A stretch of 64,000 nucleotides of DNA from JBCCCJ01 sp039029315 (lineage in GTDB: Bacteria > Bacteroidota > Bacteroidia > J057), in assembly GCA_039029315.1 (NCBI GenBank), contig JBCCGK010000005.1, positions 124,001 through 188,000 of the forward strand, given 5' to 3'. Numbering within the stretch: position 1 is the stretch's first letter; each line of letters opens with the position of its first letter. Of the stretch, positions 23,757 through 32,249 are shown piece by piece. The notes beneath the pieces were generated by a model, which saw nothing but the letters and a program-made list of their open reading frames with translations, searched no databases and was not told where the DNA came from. The position numbers were made by a program, and so were the translations under genes.

Positions 23757-25385
23757 CTACGATTCCAGGAAAGGGTAACGGTAATCAGTCGGCGGGGCAA
23801 ACGTCTCTTTGATCGTCCGCGGTGATACCCAGCGGATGAGGTTCAGATAAGATCCAGCTTTGTCATTGGTTCCAGAACCTCTTGCCCCTCCGAAGGGCTG
23901 CTGCCCAACTACTGCGCCGGTCGGTTTGTCATTGATATAAAAATTCCCGGCAGTATGTTGGAGGCGTCTGGCTGTCCGATCAATTACCAATCGATCCTGC
24001 GCAAAGATGGCTCCTGTCAACGCATAGGGACTCGTCTGGTCCAGAATATCCAGCGTAGCCTCATAGGCTGCATCCTCATAGCGATAGACAGTAACAACCG
24101 GACCAAAAATTTCCTCACACATGGTCAGGTATTTGGGCGTTTTGGCCAGAACAACAGTCGGTTCAATGAAGTATCCTTTGGATTTGTCATATTGTCCGCC
24201 TATCAAGATCTCCGCATCATCATCAGCCTTAACCTGATCGATATAAGCCGCAATTTTGTCAAAAGCTCGCTCATCTATAACAGCATTAATAAAATTGCCG
24301 AAATCAGCTGGATCTCCCATTTTGAAGCTGGCGACATCAGTTTTGACTTTATCCATCACTACATCAAAAATTGAATCAGCAAGGTAGACACGTGAGGCCG
24401 CAGAACATTTTTGTCCCTGAAATTCAAAAGCTCCTCTGGAAATCGCCACAGCTGCAGCAGCAGTATCCGCACTTTGATGAATCATGATGTAATCCTTTCC
24501 ACCCGTTTCTCCAACGATTCTGGGATAGGATTTGTACAGGTCGATATTCGTCCCGATTGTTTTCCACAAGTGCTTGAAGACAGCCGTAGAACCAGTAAAA
24601 TGCAGCCCTCCAAAATCTGGATGTTGAAAGACTACTTCACCAGCGGTAGGACCATCTGCATACACCAGATTGATCACGCCATCCGGTAAGCCTGCTTCCC
24701 TGAATAATTCCATCAGGAACCATGCTGAGTAGATTTGACTGTCAGCGGGTTTCCAAACACAGGTATTACCCATCAAGGCAGGTGCTGCAGGAAGGTTGGC
24801 TGCGATGGAGGTGAAATTGAAAGGAGTGATACAAAATACAAAGCCTTCAAGTGCCCGGTATTCCAGCCGATTCCACATCCCTGGATTTGAACCTGGTTGA
24901 TCTCGGTAGATCTGGGTCATATAGGCTACATTGAACCGAAAAAAATCAGCCAACTCTGCAACAGCATCAATCTCAGATTGGAAGACATTTTTGGATTGAG
25001 CCAGCATGGTAGAGGCATTCATGCGCGCTCTCCATGGTCCTGCAAGCAGATCTGCTGCCTTGAGAAAGACAGAGGCCCGATGTTCCCAGGAGGTGTTTTC
25101 CCAAGCAGTTTTCGCAGCCATCGCAGCATCAACAGCTTGCTGTACATGAGTGGCATCCCCTCTGGAATAATGTCCAATCACATGTCCGTGATTATGTGGA
25201 GGACTGAGCGGATGTTTGTCATCTGTAAACACTTCCTGTCCACCGATAAACATGGGAATATCCAGTTGCTGACTTGACAGTTCTGCCAATGCTGCCTGAA
25301 CCTGAGCCCGCTCCTGGCTTCCGGGAGCATAAGAGAGGACGGGTTCGTTTTTGGGAGTGGGAACCTGAAAAAAGCCTTTTTGCAT
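23757..25385 (-). CDS. pruA: L-glutamate gamma-semialdehyde dehydrogenase
   Basis: A 542-residue NAD-dependent aldehyde dehydrogenase that oxidises glutamate semialdehyde (from proline or ornithine) to glutamate. The start at 25385 (MQKGFFQVPTPKNEPVLSYA) matches this subfamily's N-terminus. Catalytic cysteine is in FEFQGQKCSAASRVYL, catalytic glutamate in VGETGGKDYIMI, and the C-terminal PFGGARGSGTNDKAG is typical of P5CDH. Proline dehydrogenase (putA/prodh) is not adjacent. It is divergent from rpiA across only 65 bp and followed by an araC gene. Confidence 0.96.
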   Translation of the reverse strand: MQKGFFQVPTPKNEPVLSYAPGSQERAQVQAALAELSSQQLDIPMFIGGQEVFTDDKHPLSPPHNHGHVIGHYSRGDATHVQQAVDAAMAAKTAWENTSWEHRASVFLKAADLLAGPWRARMNASTMLAQSKNVFQSEIDAVAELADFFRFNVAYMTQIYRDQPGSNPGMWNRLEYRALEGFVFCITPFNFTSIAANLPAAPALMGNTCVWKPADSQIYSAWFLMELFREAGLPDGVINLVYADGPTAGEVVFQHPDFGGLHFTGSTAVFKHLWKTIGTNIDLYKSYPRIVGETGGKDYIMIHQSADTAAAAVAISRGAFEFQGQKCSAASRVYLADSIFDVVMDKVKTDVASFKMGDPADFGNFINAVIDERAFDKIAAYIDQVKADDDAEILIGGQYDKSKGYFIEPTVVLAKTPKYLTMCEEIFGPVVTVYRYEDAAYEATLDILDQTSPYALTGAIFAQDRLVIDRTARRLQHTAGNFYINDKPTGAVVGQQPFGGARGSGTNDKAGSYLNLIRWVSPRTIKETFAPPTDYRYPFLES

Positions 25386-25418
25386 GTCAAATATTTTGGG
25401 GGTATTGGATTGAATCTG

Positions 25419-25426
25419 CAAATATA
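25419..25426 (-). promoter_or_regulatory. -7 promoter box of pruA
   Basis: TATATTTG on the minus strand fits TAnnTTTG exactly, 33 bp before the pruA ATG, giving a leader of about 27 bases. A clear -33 box is missing at 19 bp. It lies inside the 65-bp divergent gap with rpiA, so the two promoters must overlap. Confidence 0.42.
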
Positions 25427-25450
25427 ATCAGAGAACAGTATCTTCGCGCC

Positions 25451-26119
25451 ATGAATCCAAAAGAAATAGCCGGAACGCGAGCCGCGCACTTTGTGAAAGC
25501 CGGAATGACCCTTGGGTTGGGAACAGGATCAACGGTGTATTTTACCTTGATGGAACTGGGAAGAATGGTGAGAGATGGTCTGATTATTCAGGGGGTTGCG
25601 ACCTCTGACAGGACGGTAGATATTTGCGAAAAAGAAGGAATCCCTCTCCTGGACATTCATCAGGTACAAAAGTTGGATCTGTACCTGGATGGAGCCGATG
25701 AGGTCGATCCACACTATGCCCTGATCAAAGGAGGTGGGGGGGCTCTGTTTCGGGAAAAACGTGTTGCATCTCTGGCGAAAGAACGCGTGATCATTGTCGA
25801 TGAATCGAAAATTGTCCCTACATTGGGGACATTCCCCTTGCCCGTAGAAGTAGTTCCCTTTGGATGGCAGCATGTCTTTTCTCAAATTCAATCCATCGGA
25901 GGGAATCCAGTTGTGAGAATGGTGGGAGAGCAGTTCTACCACACAGATAATGGCAATTATATTCTCGATTGTCATTTTGGCGCAATCCCGCAGCCTGAAG
26001 CCCTGCATCATCAGCTCAAGGCCATGATCGGATTGGTCGAAACAGGCTTGTTTTTTCACATGGCAGAAAGAGTGGTGGTTGGGAAATCAGATGGAACAGT
26101 TTATGTACTGCCTGCATAG
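25451..26119 (+). CDS. rpiA: ribose-5-phosphate isomerase A
   Basis: A 222-residue enzyme converting ribose 5-phosphate and ribulose 5-phosphate in the pentose phosphate pathway. Starting at ATG 25451 (MNPKEIAGTRAAHFVKAGM) gives the usual length; an upstream in-frame start would read through the pruA start. The phosphate-binding GLGTGSTVYF, the acidic motif YLDGADEVD and KGGGGALFREK (catalytic Lys) are all present. It is followed 37 bp later by tsaC on the same strand. Confidence 0.96.
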   Translation: MNPKEIAGTRAAHFVKAGMTLGLGTGSTVYFTLMELGRMVRDGLIIQGVATSDRTVDICEKEGIPLLDIHQVQKLDLYLDGADEVDPHYALIKGGGGALFREKRVASLAKERVIIVDESKIVPTLGTFPLPVEVVPFGWQHVFSQIQSIGGNPVVRMVGEQFYHTDNGNYILDCHFGAIPQPEALHHQLKAMIGLVETGLFFHMAERVVVGKSDGTVYVLPA

Positions 26120-26156
26120 ACAAACTGCTATTGTTTGACTCTAGATTCAAGAACAG

Positions 26157-27128
26157 ATGCTCGCCAGAGTAGGAACCGACATAGATACAGCCGTTTCTCT
26201 CCTTCAGCAAGGAGAAGTGGTCGCCATTCCTACAGAGACAGTATATGGTTTGGCTGGAAATGCCTGTGAACCAGATGCGCTTCTCAAGATTTTCGAAGCC
26301 AAAAATCGCCCTCATTTTAATCCACTCATTGCGCATACCAATCAGTTGGACAAAGTTCAAGAATTTTTGGCACCCATTCCTGACATCGCTTATTCATTAG
26401 CGGAATCTTTCTGGCCGGGACCGATGACATTATTATTGAAGAAAAATGATCAGTTGCCAGATTTGTTGACTGCAGGGAATCCCAGGGTGGCCATCCGGGT
26501 TCCTGCACATCCTCTAGCCTTGGATCTGCTGACTCAGCTCGATTTCCCACTTGCCGCACCAAGTGCCAATCCATTTGGTTATATCAGTCCGACCACAGCC
26601 GCTCATGTTGCAGCCCAGTTGGGAGCCAGAATCCCCTACATTCTGGATGGAGGGCCTTGCACCATCGGCATAGAGTCGACCATTTTGGGATTTTCGGAGG
26701 AGGGGCAGGTCATTGTTTATCGGATTGGAGGATTGGCCTTGGAACAGGTAGAAAAGATTGTGGGGAAACTGAGCATTTTGTCACATTCTGGCAGAAATCA
26801 ACCAAAGAGTCCAGGCATGCTCAACAGTCATTATGCCCCAACAACCTCCTTATATTTAGGGGATGTGCAAGAACTTCTGGCAGAGTATGGGACAGAAGGA
26901 ACTGGCATTCTATCCTTTTCAAGGCTGATTCCTGACCTTCCTGGAATCGTACAGCGATGTTTGGCTCCCTCTGGACAGATGGAAGAAGCTGCTAAAAATT
27001 TGTTTGCTGTGATGCGGGAACTGGATCGTTTGGGCTTGAAACGAATCCTTGCAGAAAAAGTACCCGAACATGGAGTGGGCAAGGCCATCAATGATCGATT
27101 GAGTCGCGCACAGGAAAAGATGAAGTAG
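26157..27128 (+). CDS. tsaC: L-threonylcarbamoyladenylate synthase (Sua5/TsaC)
   Basis: A 323-residue Sua5-type enzyme that makes threonylcarbamoyl-AMP from threonine, bicarbonate and ATP for the universal t6A37 tRNA modification. The YrdC domain spans about residues 5-195 (VVAIPTETVYGLAGNA; WPGPMTLLL; LAAPSANPFG; IGIESTI). A C-terminal Sua5 domain follows the linker SPGMLNSHYAP. The extra domain distinguishes it from the short E. coli TsaC. The protein is cytoplasmic. It probably shares a transcript with rpiA. Confidence 0.96.
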   Translation: MLARVGTDIDTAVSLLQQGEVVAIPTETVYGLAGNACEPDALLKIFEAKNRPHFNPLIAHTNQLDKVQEFLAPIPDIAYSLAESFWPGPMTLLLKKNDQLPDLLTAGNPRVAIRVPAHPLALDLLTQLDFPLAAPSANPFGYISPTTAAHVAAQLGARIPYILDGGPCTIGIESTILGFSEEGQVIVYRIGGLALEQVEKIVGKLSILSHSGRNQPKSPGMLNSHYAPTTSLYLGDVQELLAEYGTEGTGILSFSRLIPDLPGIVQRCLAPSGQMEEAAKNLFAVMRELDRLGLKRILAEKVPEHGVGKAINDRLSRAQEKMK

Positions 27129-27244
27129 AGAGCCAATTTATTGGAAAACAATCCGTTCTAATAATAAGAACCCTACAAGCCATATATCCATTGCTTTTCA
27201 TGGTAATTCATTTTATATTACCTCTATAAACACACCCTTCCTAT

Positions 27245-29752
27245 ATGAAAACGGCTGATCTGGATAACAAGCTTGACAAAAAAGCGCATAGACATTCAGA
27301 ATTCAGGTCTGTTGGATACCAACACGCCACAGAGGGAGTTGCGCTTCAGTCCACAGTTAGTGGAGAACAACAAGCCGCAACACAACTATCTTCCGCTTCT
27401 ATCGCTGCACCGGCTTTTCGCCTCCATTCCAGCGAGGAAAATATGCCCATTCATTCTAGTTCATCAGTGAATGCGCCCTTCCAGCTTCGCTCTGAAGAAA
27501 AGGCTAACAAAGAGCCATTTTCCCAGCCGCTCGAAAGGTATCAACTGAGCAGTCAGCCCTCGCTACCCGTTCAACGGCAATCTTCCACTCCTTCCAATGG
27601 GGTGGTGCAACGAAGTTGGCTTCCAGAATGGGTCAACGATGGATTAGATGCCGCAGGGGAAATGGCTGAAAGCGGAATGAACACTGCCAGATCTGCTGCA
27701 AGAACGGTAGGAAGAGCTGTGAGTAGCGGTGCAGAAGCTGTAACAGAAACTGTCAGCAATGTAGCTGAAAGTGTTTCGGACGGGGTTTCTAATGGTGTAG
27801 AGGCTGTTGGAAATGTGGTAAGAAGCGGGGCACGACATGTGGCAAATGGAGCCAGAGCAGTTGGAAGTGCTGTCAGTCGGGGGGCAGGACAAGTCGCAGA
27901 ATCAGTAGGTGATACCGTCCGCAGCGGGGCTGAGACTGTGGCAAGGGGAGCGAGAGCGGTAGGAAATACAGTCAGGAGGGGAGCAGAACGAGCCTATGAA
28001 GGTGCGAGAGAGGTGGTTGGATCTGTCAGAGATGGTGTATCCTCTGGCGTAGAGCGGGTTGGCCGTACTGTCCGTAGAGGGGCAGAAGCTGTTACGGAAG
28101 GAGTTGCGAATCTCGCCAATCGAGCAAGAGCGGGTGCAAGCTCTCTCGTCCAAAGAGGAAGTGAAGTAGTGCAGGCTGGATTGGAACGAATCAGAAATGT
28201 GGGAAGTTCGGTACAGGAAGCAGTCTCTGTAGGCATAACTGCCGTGAGAGAGTTTGGAGCCAGAGCCCTCGAAAAAGCCAGAGATATTGGCGAAAATACA
28301 AGAGCCGCTGTCTCCGATATTGTGAATCGATTGGCGAACAGAAGCAGAGAAATATTCAATCATGTATTCAGTACTGCGACCGCCAGTGATGTGTTGCTCA
28401 ACTCAGTTCTTGGTACCGCCAGGGCATTGGACAGCATTTTTGGCCCCAATGGAACGGCAATACAGGCCGAGGATATTCCTGATGAACATGCCTTTGACGA
28501 ATTTGTCGCCAGACATCTTGCCTACATTGGAGATGGCAACATAAATATGGACGATCAAATAAGCGCAGAGCAAGTGGATAGATTAAGAAGTGAGGGCTTT
28601 GAAGATGATATTCAGACGATTGAAGGAGAAGAAGGCTTCCAAATGACCTTTATTGTTCCACAACCGGGCTCAGGAAGGAACCCCATGTTGGCGATCAGAG
28701 GTTCTGAAGATGGAACAGATATGTACAAGGATTGGGGAAGTGATATGGATTATCATCAGGTAGGAGACAGGCAGTTCAATGCCAATCGCGAGCGAATTGC
28801 TCAGGTCATCGAATATCTGTGTCAGAATAGCGAAACTGGCCAAATCGATCTGACCGGGCATAGTTTGGGAGGTGGATTGGCACAGACCATCATGGCACAT
28901 CACACCCGTCAGATCGCCAGACTCACCACCTTCGCCGCCCCTGGACAAAACCAGGAGAGTGTCGATATGTACAATCAAAATGTGGAGGAAATGCGAGCAG
29001 AAGGCTTAGAGGGGCCTGAAGTCGCCCATCATGTGGAGGATCAAGGGATGGTTTATCTGGTGGGAGAAGGACACTTGCCAGGAACAACCTATCGGCATGA
29101 TGTCGGACACATCGATTTTGTAGAGGCTCATACCACCAACTTGATCGATGGAGTAGAAGATCATTCCATTGAACGATTTGACGAATTCCCGGATTACCTT
29201 AGAGGACAATTGGCGGAAGTCATTCGAAGAGGAGCTGGCTCAACCGTGATTGGACCCCTGCTTGGAGAGTTGGACCAGTTACAGGACATGCGCAATGAAC
29301 ATTACAATCGGAATGATATGAATCAGGTTCCTGAAACAGAACCTGTGGATGATCCCAATTGGCGACGTTTGCCCGATTCACAATCTATCTATCACCAGAA
29401 CGGAGAAGAGGGAAGAAACAATCGAAAGTATGTAAGCGCTGATGGAGGAAATCACGAGGCCGTATACAATGAACAAGGCGAGCTGGTCAGAGACAATGAA
29501 AACATGGGTACCTACAATTTTCACGGGCCTGATGATACCATGGGGCATTTGGAAAGAGACGTGGTCCCATATTGGATCTGGGGCAATAATGAAGAGGATC
29601 AAACCCCACTGATCAATCGAATTTTTGGTCCAAGAATTCGGGAAAGAATCCTAGAAGGTGGGCAGTCAACCATTGACTCTCTTCGGGAAAGCCTCAGTGA
29701 CATGGTGCAGGAAGGAATGCGTAAAGTTCGCGGGGAAGAAGGACAAGAATAA
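27245..29752 (+). CDS. modular lipase-domain protein, candidate secreted effector toxin
   Basis: An 835-residue protein without a signal peptide. Part 1 (to about residue 125) is low-complexity Ser/Gln-rich with motifs such as AFRLHSSEEN, FQLRSEEK and GVVQRSWLPEW, as in N-termini of contractile-injection or DUF4157-type effectors of Bacteroidota. Part 2 (about 130-375) is a long Ala/Gly/Val/Arg amphipathic array with units like VGNTVRRGAERAYEGAREV. Part 3 is an alpha/beta hydrolase of the class-3 lipase type: nucleophile elbow TGHSLGGGLAQ (Ser540), then TTFAAPGQN and possible triad His/Asp in the GVEDHS/FVEAHT region. Part 4 (about 700-800) has HEAVYNEQGELV, MGTYNFHGPDD and VPYWIWGNNEED, a segment I associate with polymorphic toxins. 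A lipoprotein gene follows 22 bp later, the expected place for an immunity gene. Substrate and delivery route are inferred, not shown. Confidence 0.7.
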   Translation: MKTADLDNKLDKKAHRHSEFRSVGYQHATEGVALQSTVSGEQQAATQLSSASIAAPAFRLHSSEENMPIHSSSSVNAPFQLRSEEKANKEPFSQPLERYQLSSQPSLPVQRQSSTPSNGVVQRSWLPEWVNDGLDAAGEMAESGMNTARSAARTVGRAVSSGAEAVTETVSNVAESVSDGVSNGVEAVGNVVRSGARHVANGARAVGSAVSRGAGQVAESVGDTVRSGAETVARGARAVGNTVRRGAERAYEGAREVVGSVRDGVSSGVERVGRTVRRGAEAVTEGVANLANRARAGASSLVQRGSEVVQAGLERIRNVGSSVQEAVSVGITAVREFGARALEKARDIGENTRAAVSDIVNRLANRSREIFNHVFSTATASDVLLNSVLGTARALDSIFGPNGTAIQAEDIPDEHAFDEFVARHLAYIGDGNINMDDQISAEQVDRLRSEGFEDDIQTIEGEEGFQMTFIVPQPGSGRNPMLAIRGSEDGTDMYKDWGSDMDYHQVGDRQFNANRERIAQVIEYLCQNSETGQIDLTGHSLGGGLAQTIMAHHTRQIARLTTFAAPGQNQESVDMYNQNVEEMRAEGLEGPEVAHHVEDQGMVYLVGEGHLPGTTYRHDVGHIDFVEAHTTNLIDGVEDHSIERFDEFPDYLRGQLAEVIRRGAGSTVIGPLLGELDQLQDMRNEHYNRNDMNQVPETEPVDDPNWRRLPDSQSIYHQNGEEGRNNRKYVSADGGNHEAVYNEQGELVRDNENMGTYNFHGPDDTMGHLERDVVPYWIWGNNEEDQTPLINRIFGPRIRERILEGGQSTIDSLRESLSDMVQEGMRKVRGEEGQE

Positions 29753-29774
29753 TGTGATGACTCGATTCTAATAT

Positions 29775-30575
29775 ATGAACACTTCATTCTTCCAGGCATT
29801 CATTCTGTGTTTCTCCATTTTCCTGCTCTTCAGTTGCCAAAATTATTCTCAAAAAAGTATGGATGCGACCGACTACCAGACTGTTCTGGAAAATAAGTAT
29901 GGACAGAAATTTATTGTCCAGAAGGCTCCCCGAAGTAGCGGAAGTGGCAAAAAGCTGGTGATTGCATCTCCGGCCCAATCTCCTGATATGTCCTTTCAAG
30001 CGGAATTTGATAGAAACGGAAGTTATCTCTCAGATACCTATATGCAAGTGATTTGGAGCCGGCAACTGAAATCTGTGGTAGAAGATGCCATTCAATGTGG
30101 AGAGATACCCTATGTTCTGAAAGTAAGTTACTATCAACTCAGCAATGAGGAGGTAGATCCAAGAAACATTCCAGAAGTCCAATCGATGATTCAATTGCCT
30201 GAGTCAGAGAACAAGACCAACGTCTGGGCACATGTATTTGCCAATGCCGAAAAGCAGGAAGAATTGCGTGAAATCATCAGCTGTATTCATCGAAGTTTGA
30301 CAACATTATCTGAATTGGGTACAGCAATCATATACTTCAACATATCCATCTACGACAAATCCATCCCAAAGAAAGAGGACCTGAATTCCTTTAATTTTGG
30401 ATTTTCTCGGATCAAAACAGATTCCTTCGAAGACATACACAAGGATGGGCTACAAAAGAGGATCGTATTTGAATGGAATTCTGATCAGAATCTGCCTGAT
30501 GAAGAGGCCATATTGTCAATTGTCGACCACAAACCAAACTATTTTGGGAGTAAGGTCCAGCGGTTTGAGAATTGA
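29775..30575 (+). CDS. predicted lipoprotein, candidate immunity protein
   Basis: A 266-residue protein with a lipoprotein signal (FSIFLLFSC, Cys21), so it is probably lipid-anchored facing the periplasm. The mature part has no family I recognise; it is rich in charged and aromatic residues with one interior helix (ELREIISCIHRSLTTLSELG). It starts 22 bp after the lipase-domain gene and is very probably co-transcribed. Many type VI lipase effectors are neutralised by periplasmic lipoproteins encoded next door, so the layout suggests it protects the producer. That role is inference only. Confidence 0.65.
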   Translation: MNTSFFQAFILCFSIFLLFSCQNYSQKSMDATDYQTVLENKYGQKFIVQKAPRSSGSGKKLVIASPAQSPDMSFQAEFDRNGSYLSDTYMQVIWSRQLKSVVEDAIQCGEIPYVLKVSYYQLSNEEVDPRNIPEVQSMIQLPESENKTNVWAHVFANAEKQEELREIISCIHRSLTTLSELGTAIIYFNISIYDKSIPKKEDLNSFNFGFSRIKTDSFEDIHKDGLQKRIVFEWNSDQNLPDEEAILSIVDHKPNYFGSKVQRFEN

Positions 30576-30652
30576 GTCAGAAACTGATCAAGTTTTGGAA
30601 TTTGAAAAGGAAAGGCCAGATTTTGTGTTCTGATAGGTCTCTTTTTGTGAGG

Positions 30653-30672
30653 AATCCCGGTACATCGGGATT
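30653..30672. terminator. small hairpin after the candidate immunity gene
   Basis: A 7-bp perfect stem (AATCCCG / CGGGATT) with a 6-base loop lies 78 bp past the stop codon. No T-tract follows on the plus strand, so termination here is uncertain. Confidence 0.3.
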
Positions 30673-30780
30673 TCGAGGAAAAAAAGCGGAGTCGTGGTTC
30701 CCAAATCTGTCTCCTTCTTCTCGAATAACATTTTTAAATAGTTTCTCAATTCCAGATTTCCATTTTTCGACACAAAGCTG

Positions 30781-30788
30781 TACATTTG
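30781..30788 (+). promoter_or_regulatory. -7 promoter box of rpsP
   Basis: TACATTTG matches TAnnTTTG exactly, 51 bp upstream of the rpsP ATG. A degenerate -33 (TTTC) lies 20 bp before it. The leader of about 45 bases is the likely start of the rpsP-rimM transcript. Confidence 0.5.
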
Positions 30789-30839
30789 CGCTCTCATTAA
30801 ACGTTCATTCATTTCTGTTTCACCAAGATTTGTGGTTAT

Positions 30840-31574
30840 ATGCCAGTAAAATTAAGACTCAGAAGACAGGGCCGAAGAAAGGCTCCTCACTATTCCATTG
30901 TTGCAGCAGATGCAAGAGCACCTCGCGATGGAAAATTCATTGAAAAAGTAGGGTATTACAATCCTATCAGCTCACCAGCCCGTGTTTACCTTGATCATGA
31001 TGCTGTAATCAAATGGTTGCAGGTTGGCGCTCAGCCGACTTCCTCAGTAAGAGATTTGCTGCGTCATACCGGGATTACTGTAAAGTTTGCCCTCATTAAG
31101 CAAGGTAAGTCCGAAGAAGAGATTGAGAGAATCTATGGTCGTTGGCGTTCCGAAAAGGATCGCAAGCCCAAGAAGAAAGTGATCTCTATCGCAAAGGATG
31201 GAACACCACTTGAGCCTATTCCAGGCGAGAAAGAAAAAGTGGAAGCTCCACGTGAGGCATTGGTCGTGGAGAAGCCTGCTCCTGAAGCAGAAGCACCTGT
31301 GGAAGAAGCCTCAGCAGCGGAAGAAACTCCCGCGGAAGAGCCTGCTCCAGTAGCAGAAGCACCTGTGGAAGAAGCCCCCGCAGCGGAAGAAACTCCCGCG
31401 GAAGAGCCTGCTCCTGAAGCAGAAGCACCTGTGGAAGAAGCCCCCGCAGCGGAAGAAACTCCCGCAGAAGAGGCTGCTCCAGTAGCAGAAGCGCCTGCGG
31501 AAGAAGCAGCTGTAGCGGAGGAGAAACCAGCAGAGGAAGCCGCTCCAGAGGAGAAAGCCCCTGAAGGAGAATAA
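30840..31574 (+). CDS. rpsP: 30S ribosomal protein S16 with long Ala/Glu/Pro repeat tail
   Basis: A 244-residue protein. Residues 1 to about 85 are a normal S16 (PVKLRLRRQGRRKAPHYSIV; ARAPRDGKFIEKVGYYNP), part of the small ribosomal subunit body. A basic linker (RSEKDRKPKKKVIS) leads to a tail of about 110 residues, built of four 22-residue units (type APVEEAPAAEETPAEEPAPE). Extended acidic S16 tails are seen in Bacteroidota, but here the DNA is also repeated as 66-bp units, so its length may vary. The tail should be disordered and exposed. rimM follows, as is usual. Confidence 0.95.
   Translation: MPVKLRLRRQGRRKAPHYSIVAADARAPRDGKFIEKVGYYNPISSPARVYLDHDAVIKWLQVGAQPTSSVRDLLRHTGITVKFALIKQGKSEEEIERIYGRWRSEKDRKPKKKVISIAKDGTPLEPIPGEKEKVEAPREALVVEKPAPEAEAPVEEASAAEETPAEEPAPVAEAPVEEAPAAEETPAEEPAPEAEAPVEEAPAAEETPAEEAAPVAEAPAEEAAVAEEKPAEEAAPEEKAPEGE
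31293..31556. repeat. four tandem 66-bp units in the rpsP tail
   Basis: Units at 31293-31358, 31359-31424, 31425-31490 and 31491-31556. The first three are near-identical in DNA (GCACCTGTGGAAGAAGCC at each start); the fourth has diverged. Each keeps the reading frame (22 codons), so copy-number changes would lengthen or shorten the S16 tail without a frameshift. Confidence 0.88.
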
Positions 31575-31602
31575 TTGCCTCCTTTATCTGACAACAATTC
31601 AC

Positions 31603-31635
31603 GATGCCATCTTTAGAATCTCTAGAGATGGCATC
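31603..31635. terminator. strong hairpin between rpsP and rimM
   Basis: A 15-bp stem with one mismatch, GATGCCATCTTTAGA and TCTAGAGATGGCATC, with loop ATC. There is no T-tract, so it may be a processing or attenuation site separating rpsP (needed in bulk) from rimM (needed in small amounts) rather than a true terminator. Confidence 0.5.
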
Positions 31636-31659
31636 TACTTATGTAGACCTATTCACAAT

Positions 31660-32193
31660 ATGAATCGAACAGACTGTGTGGAACTTGGATATATTTCCAA
31701 AGCTCACGGATTGAAAGGCGACGTAAAAGCTGTATTTGATGTCCATGATATCGAAGAATACAAAGACCTCCGAATCATGTTATTGGCCAAAGGAGATGCC
31801 AGTCTTCATCCCTATCGAGTAGCCAGGTTTCATATTCAGGCACAGAAGTATGCGACCCTGCGATTTGAAGGAATCTCAGACCGTATAGGGGCGGAAGCCC
31901 TGGTTGGACATACGATATTCTTTCCTGAGGGGGAATTGCCCAAACTGGAGGAAGGTCGATTTTATTATTTTGAAGTAATAGGATATACCATTCAGGATCA
32001 AAATCTGGGAGAACTTGGAGTGGTTGCAGGATTTTATGATGGACCCGCGCAGGATATCATGGCCATGACCTATCAATCCAAGGAAGTGTTGATTCCCATG
32101 ACTGATCAGTTTGTATTGAAGGCCGACCATGCCGAAAAACGGATGTATACCCATCTTCCTGATGGCCTGCTGGCCTCCTATTTGGAAGAATAA
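31660..32193 (+). CDS. rimM: ribosome maturation factor RimM
   Basis: A 177-residue protein that helps mature the 3' head domain of 16S rRNA in the 30S subunit. The N-terminal RimM domain opens CVELGYISKAHGLKGDVKA, the family hallmark; the C-terminal PRC-barrel has YFEVIGYTIQDQNLGELG and the final PDGLLASY. It follows rpsP, as in most bacteria, but the usual trmD and rplS do not come next: a convergent ppk2 gene starts instead. Confidence 0.95.
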   Translation: MNRTDCVELGYISKAHGLKGDVKAVFDVHDIEEYKDLRIMLLAKGDASLHPYRVARFHIQAQKYATLRFEGISDRIGAEALVGHTIFFPEGELPKLEEGRFYYFEVIGYTIQDQNLGELGVVAGFYDGPAQDIMAMTYQSKEVLIPMTDQFVLKADHAEKRMYTHLPDGLLASYLEE

Positions 32194-32249
32194 GACCTGA
32201 TAATTTCTTCTTGTATCATGTATCCCTGAAAGCACTCCAGACTGATTCC

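Noticed and set aside
27644..28363. Ser-rich minus-strand frames opposite the candidate effector
   Set aside because: They mirror the repeat array of the plus-strand gene and have no start signals or family resemblance.
27245..29752. The Ala/Arg array as a collagen-like or silk-like structural protein
   Set aside because: Periodicity is that of amphipathic helices, with no Gly-x-y triplets, and a lipase domain follows.
31133..31597. Ser/Ala-rich protein on the minus strand opposite the rpsP tail
   Set aside because: It is the antisense shadow of the repeat-rich rpsP tail; its low complexity comes from the repeats.
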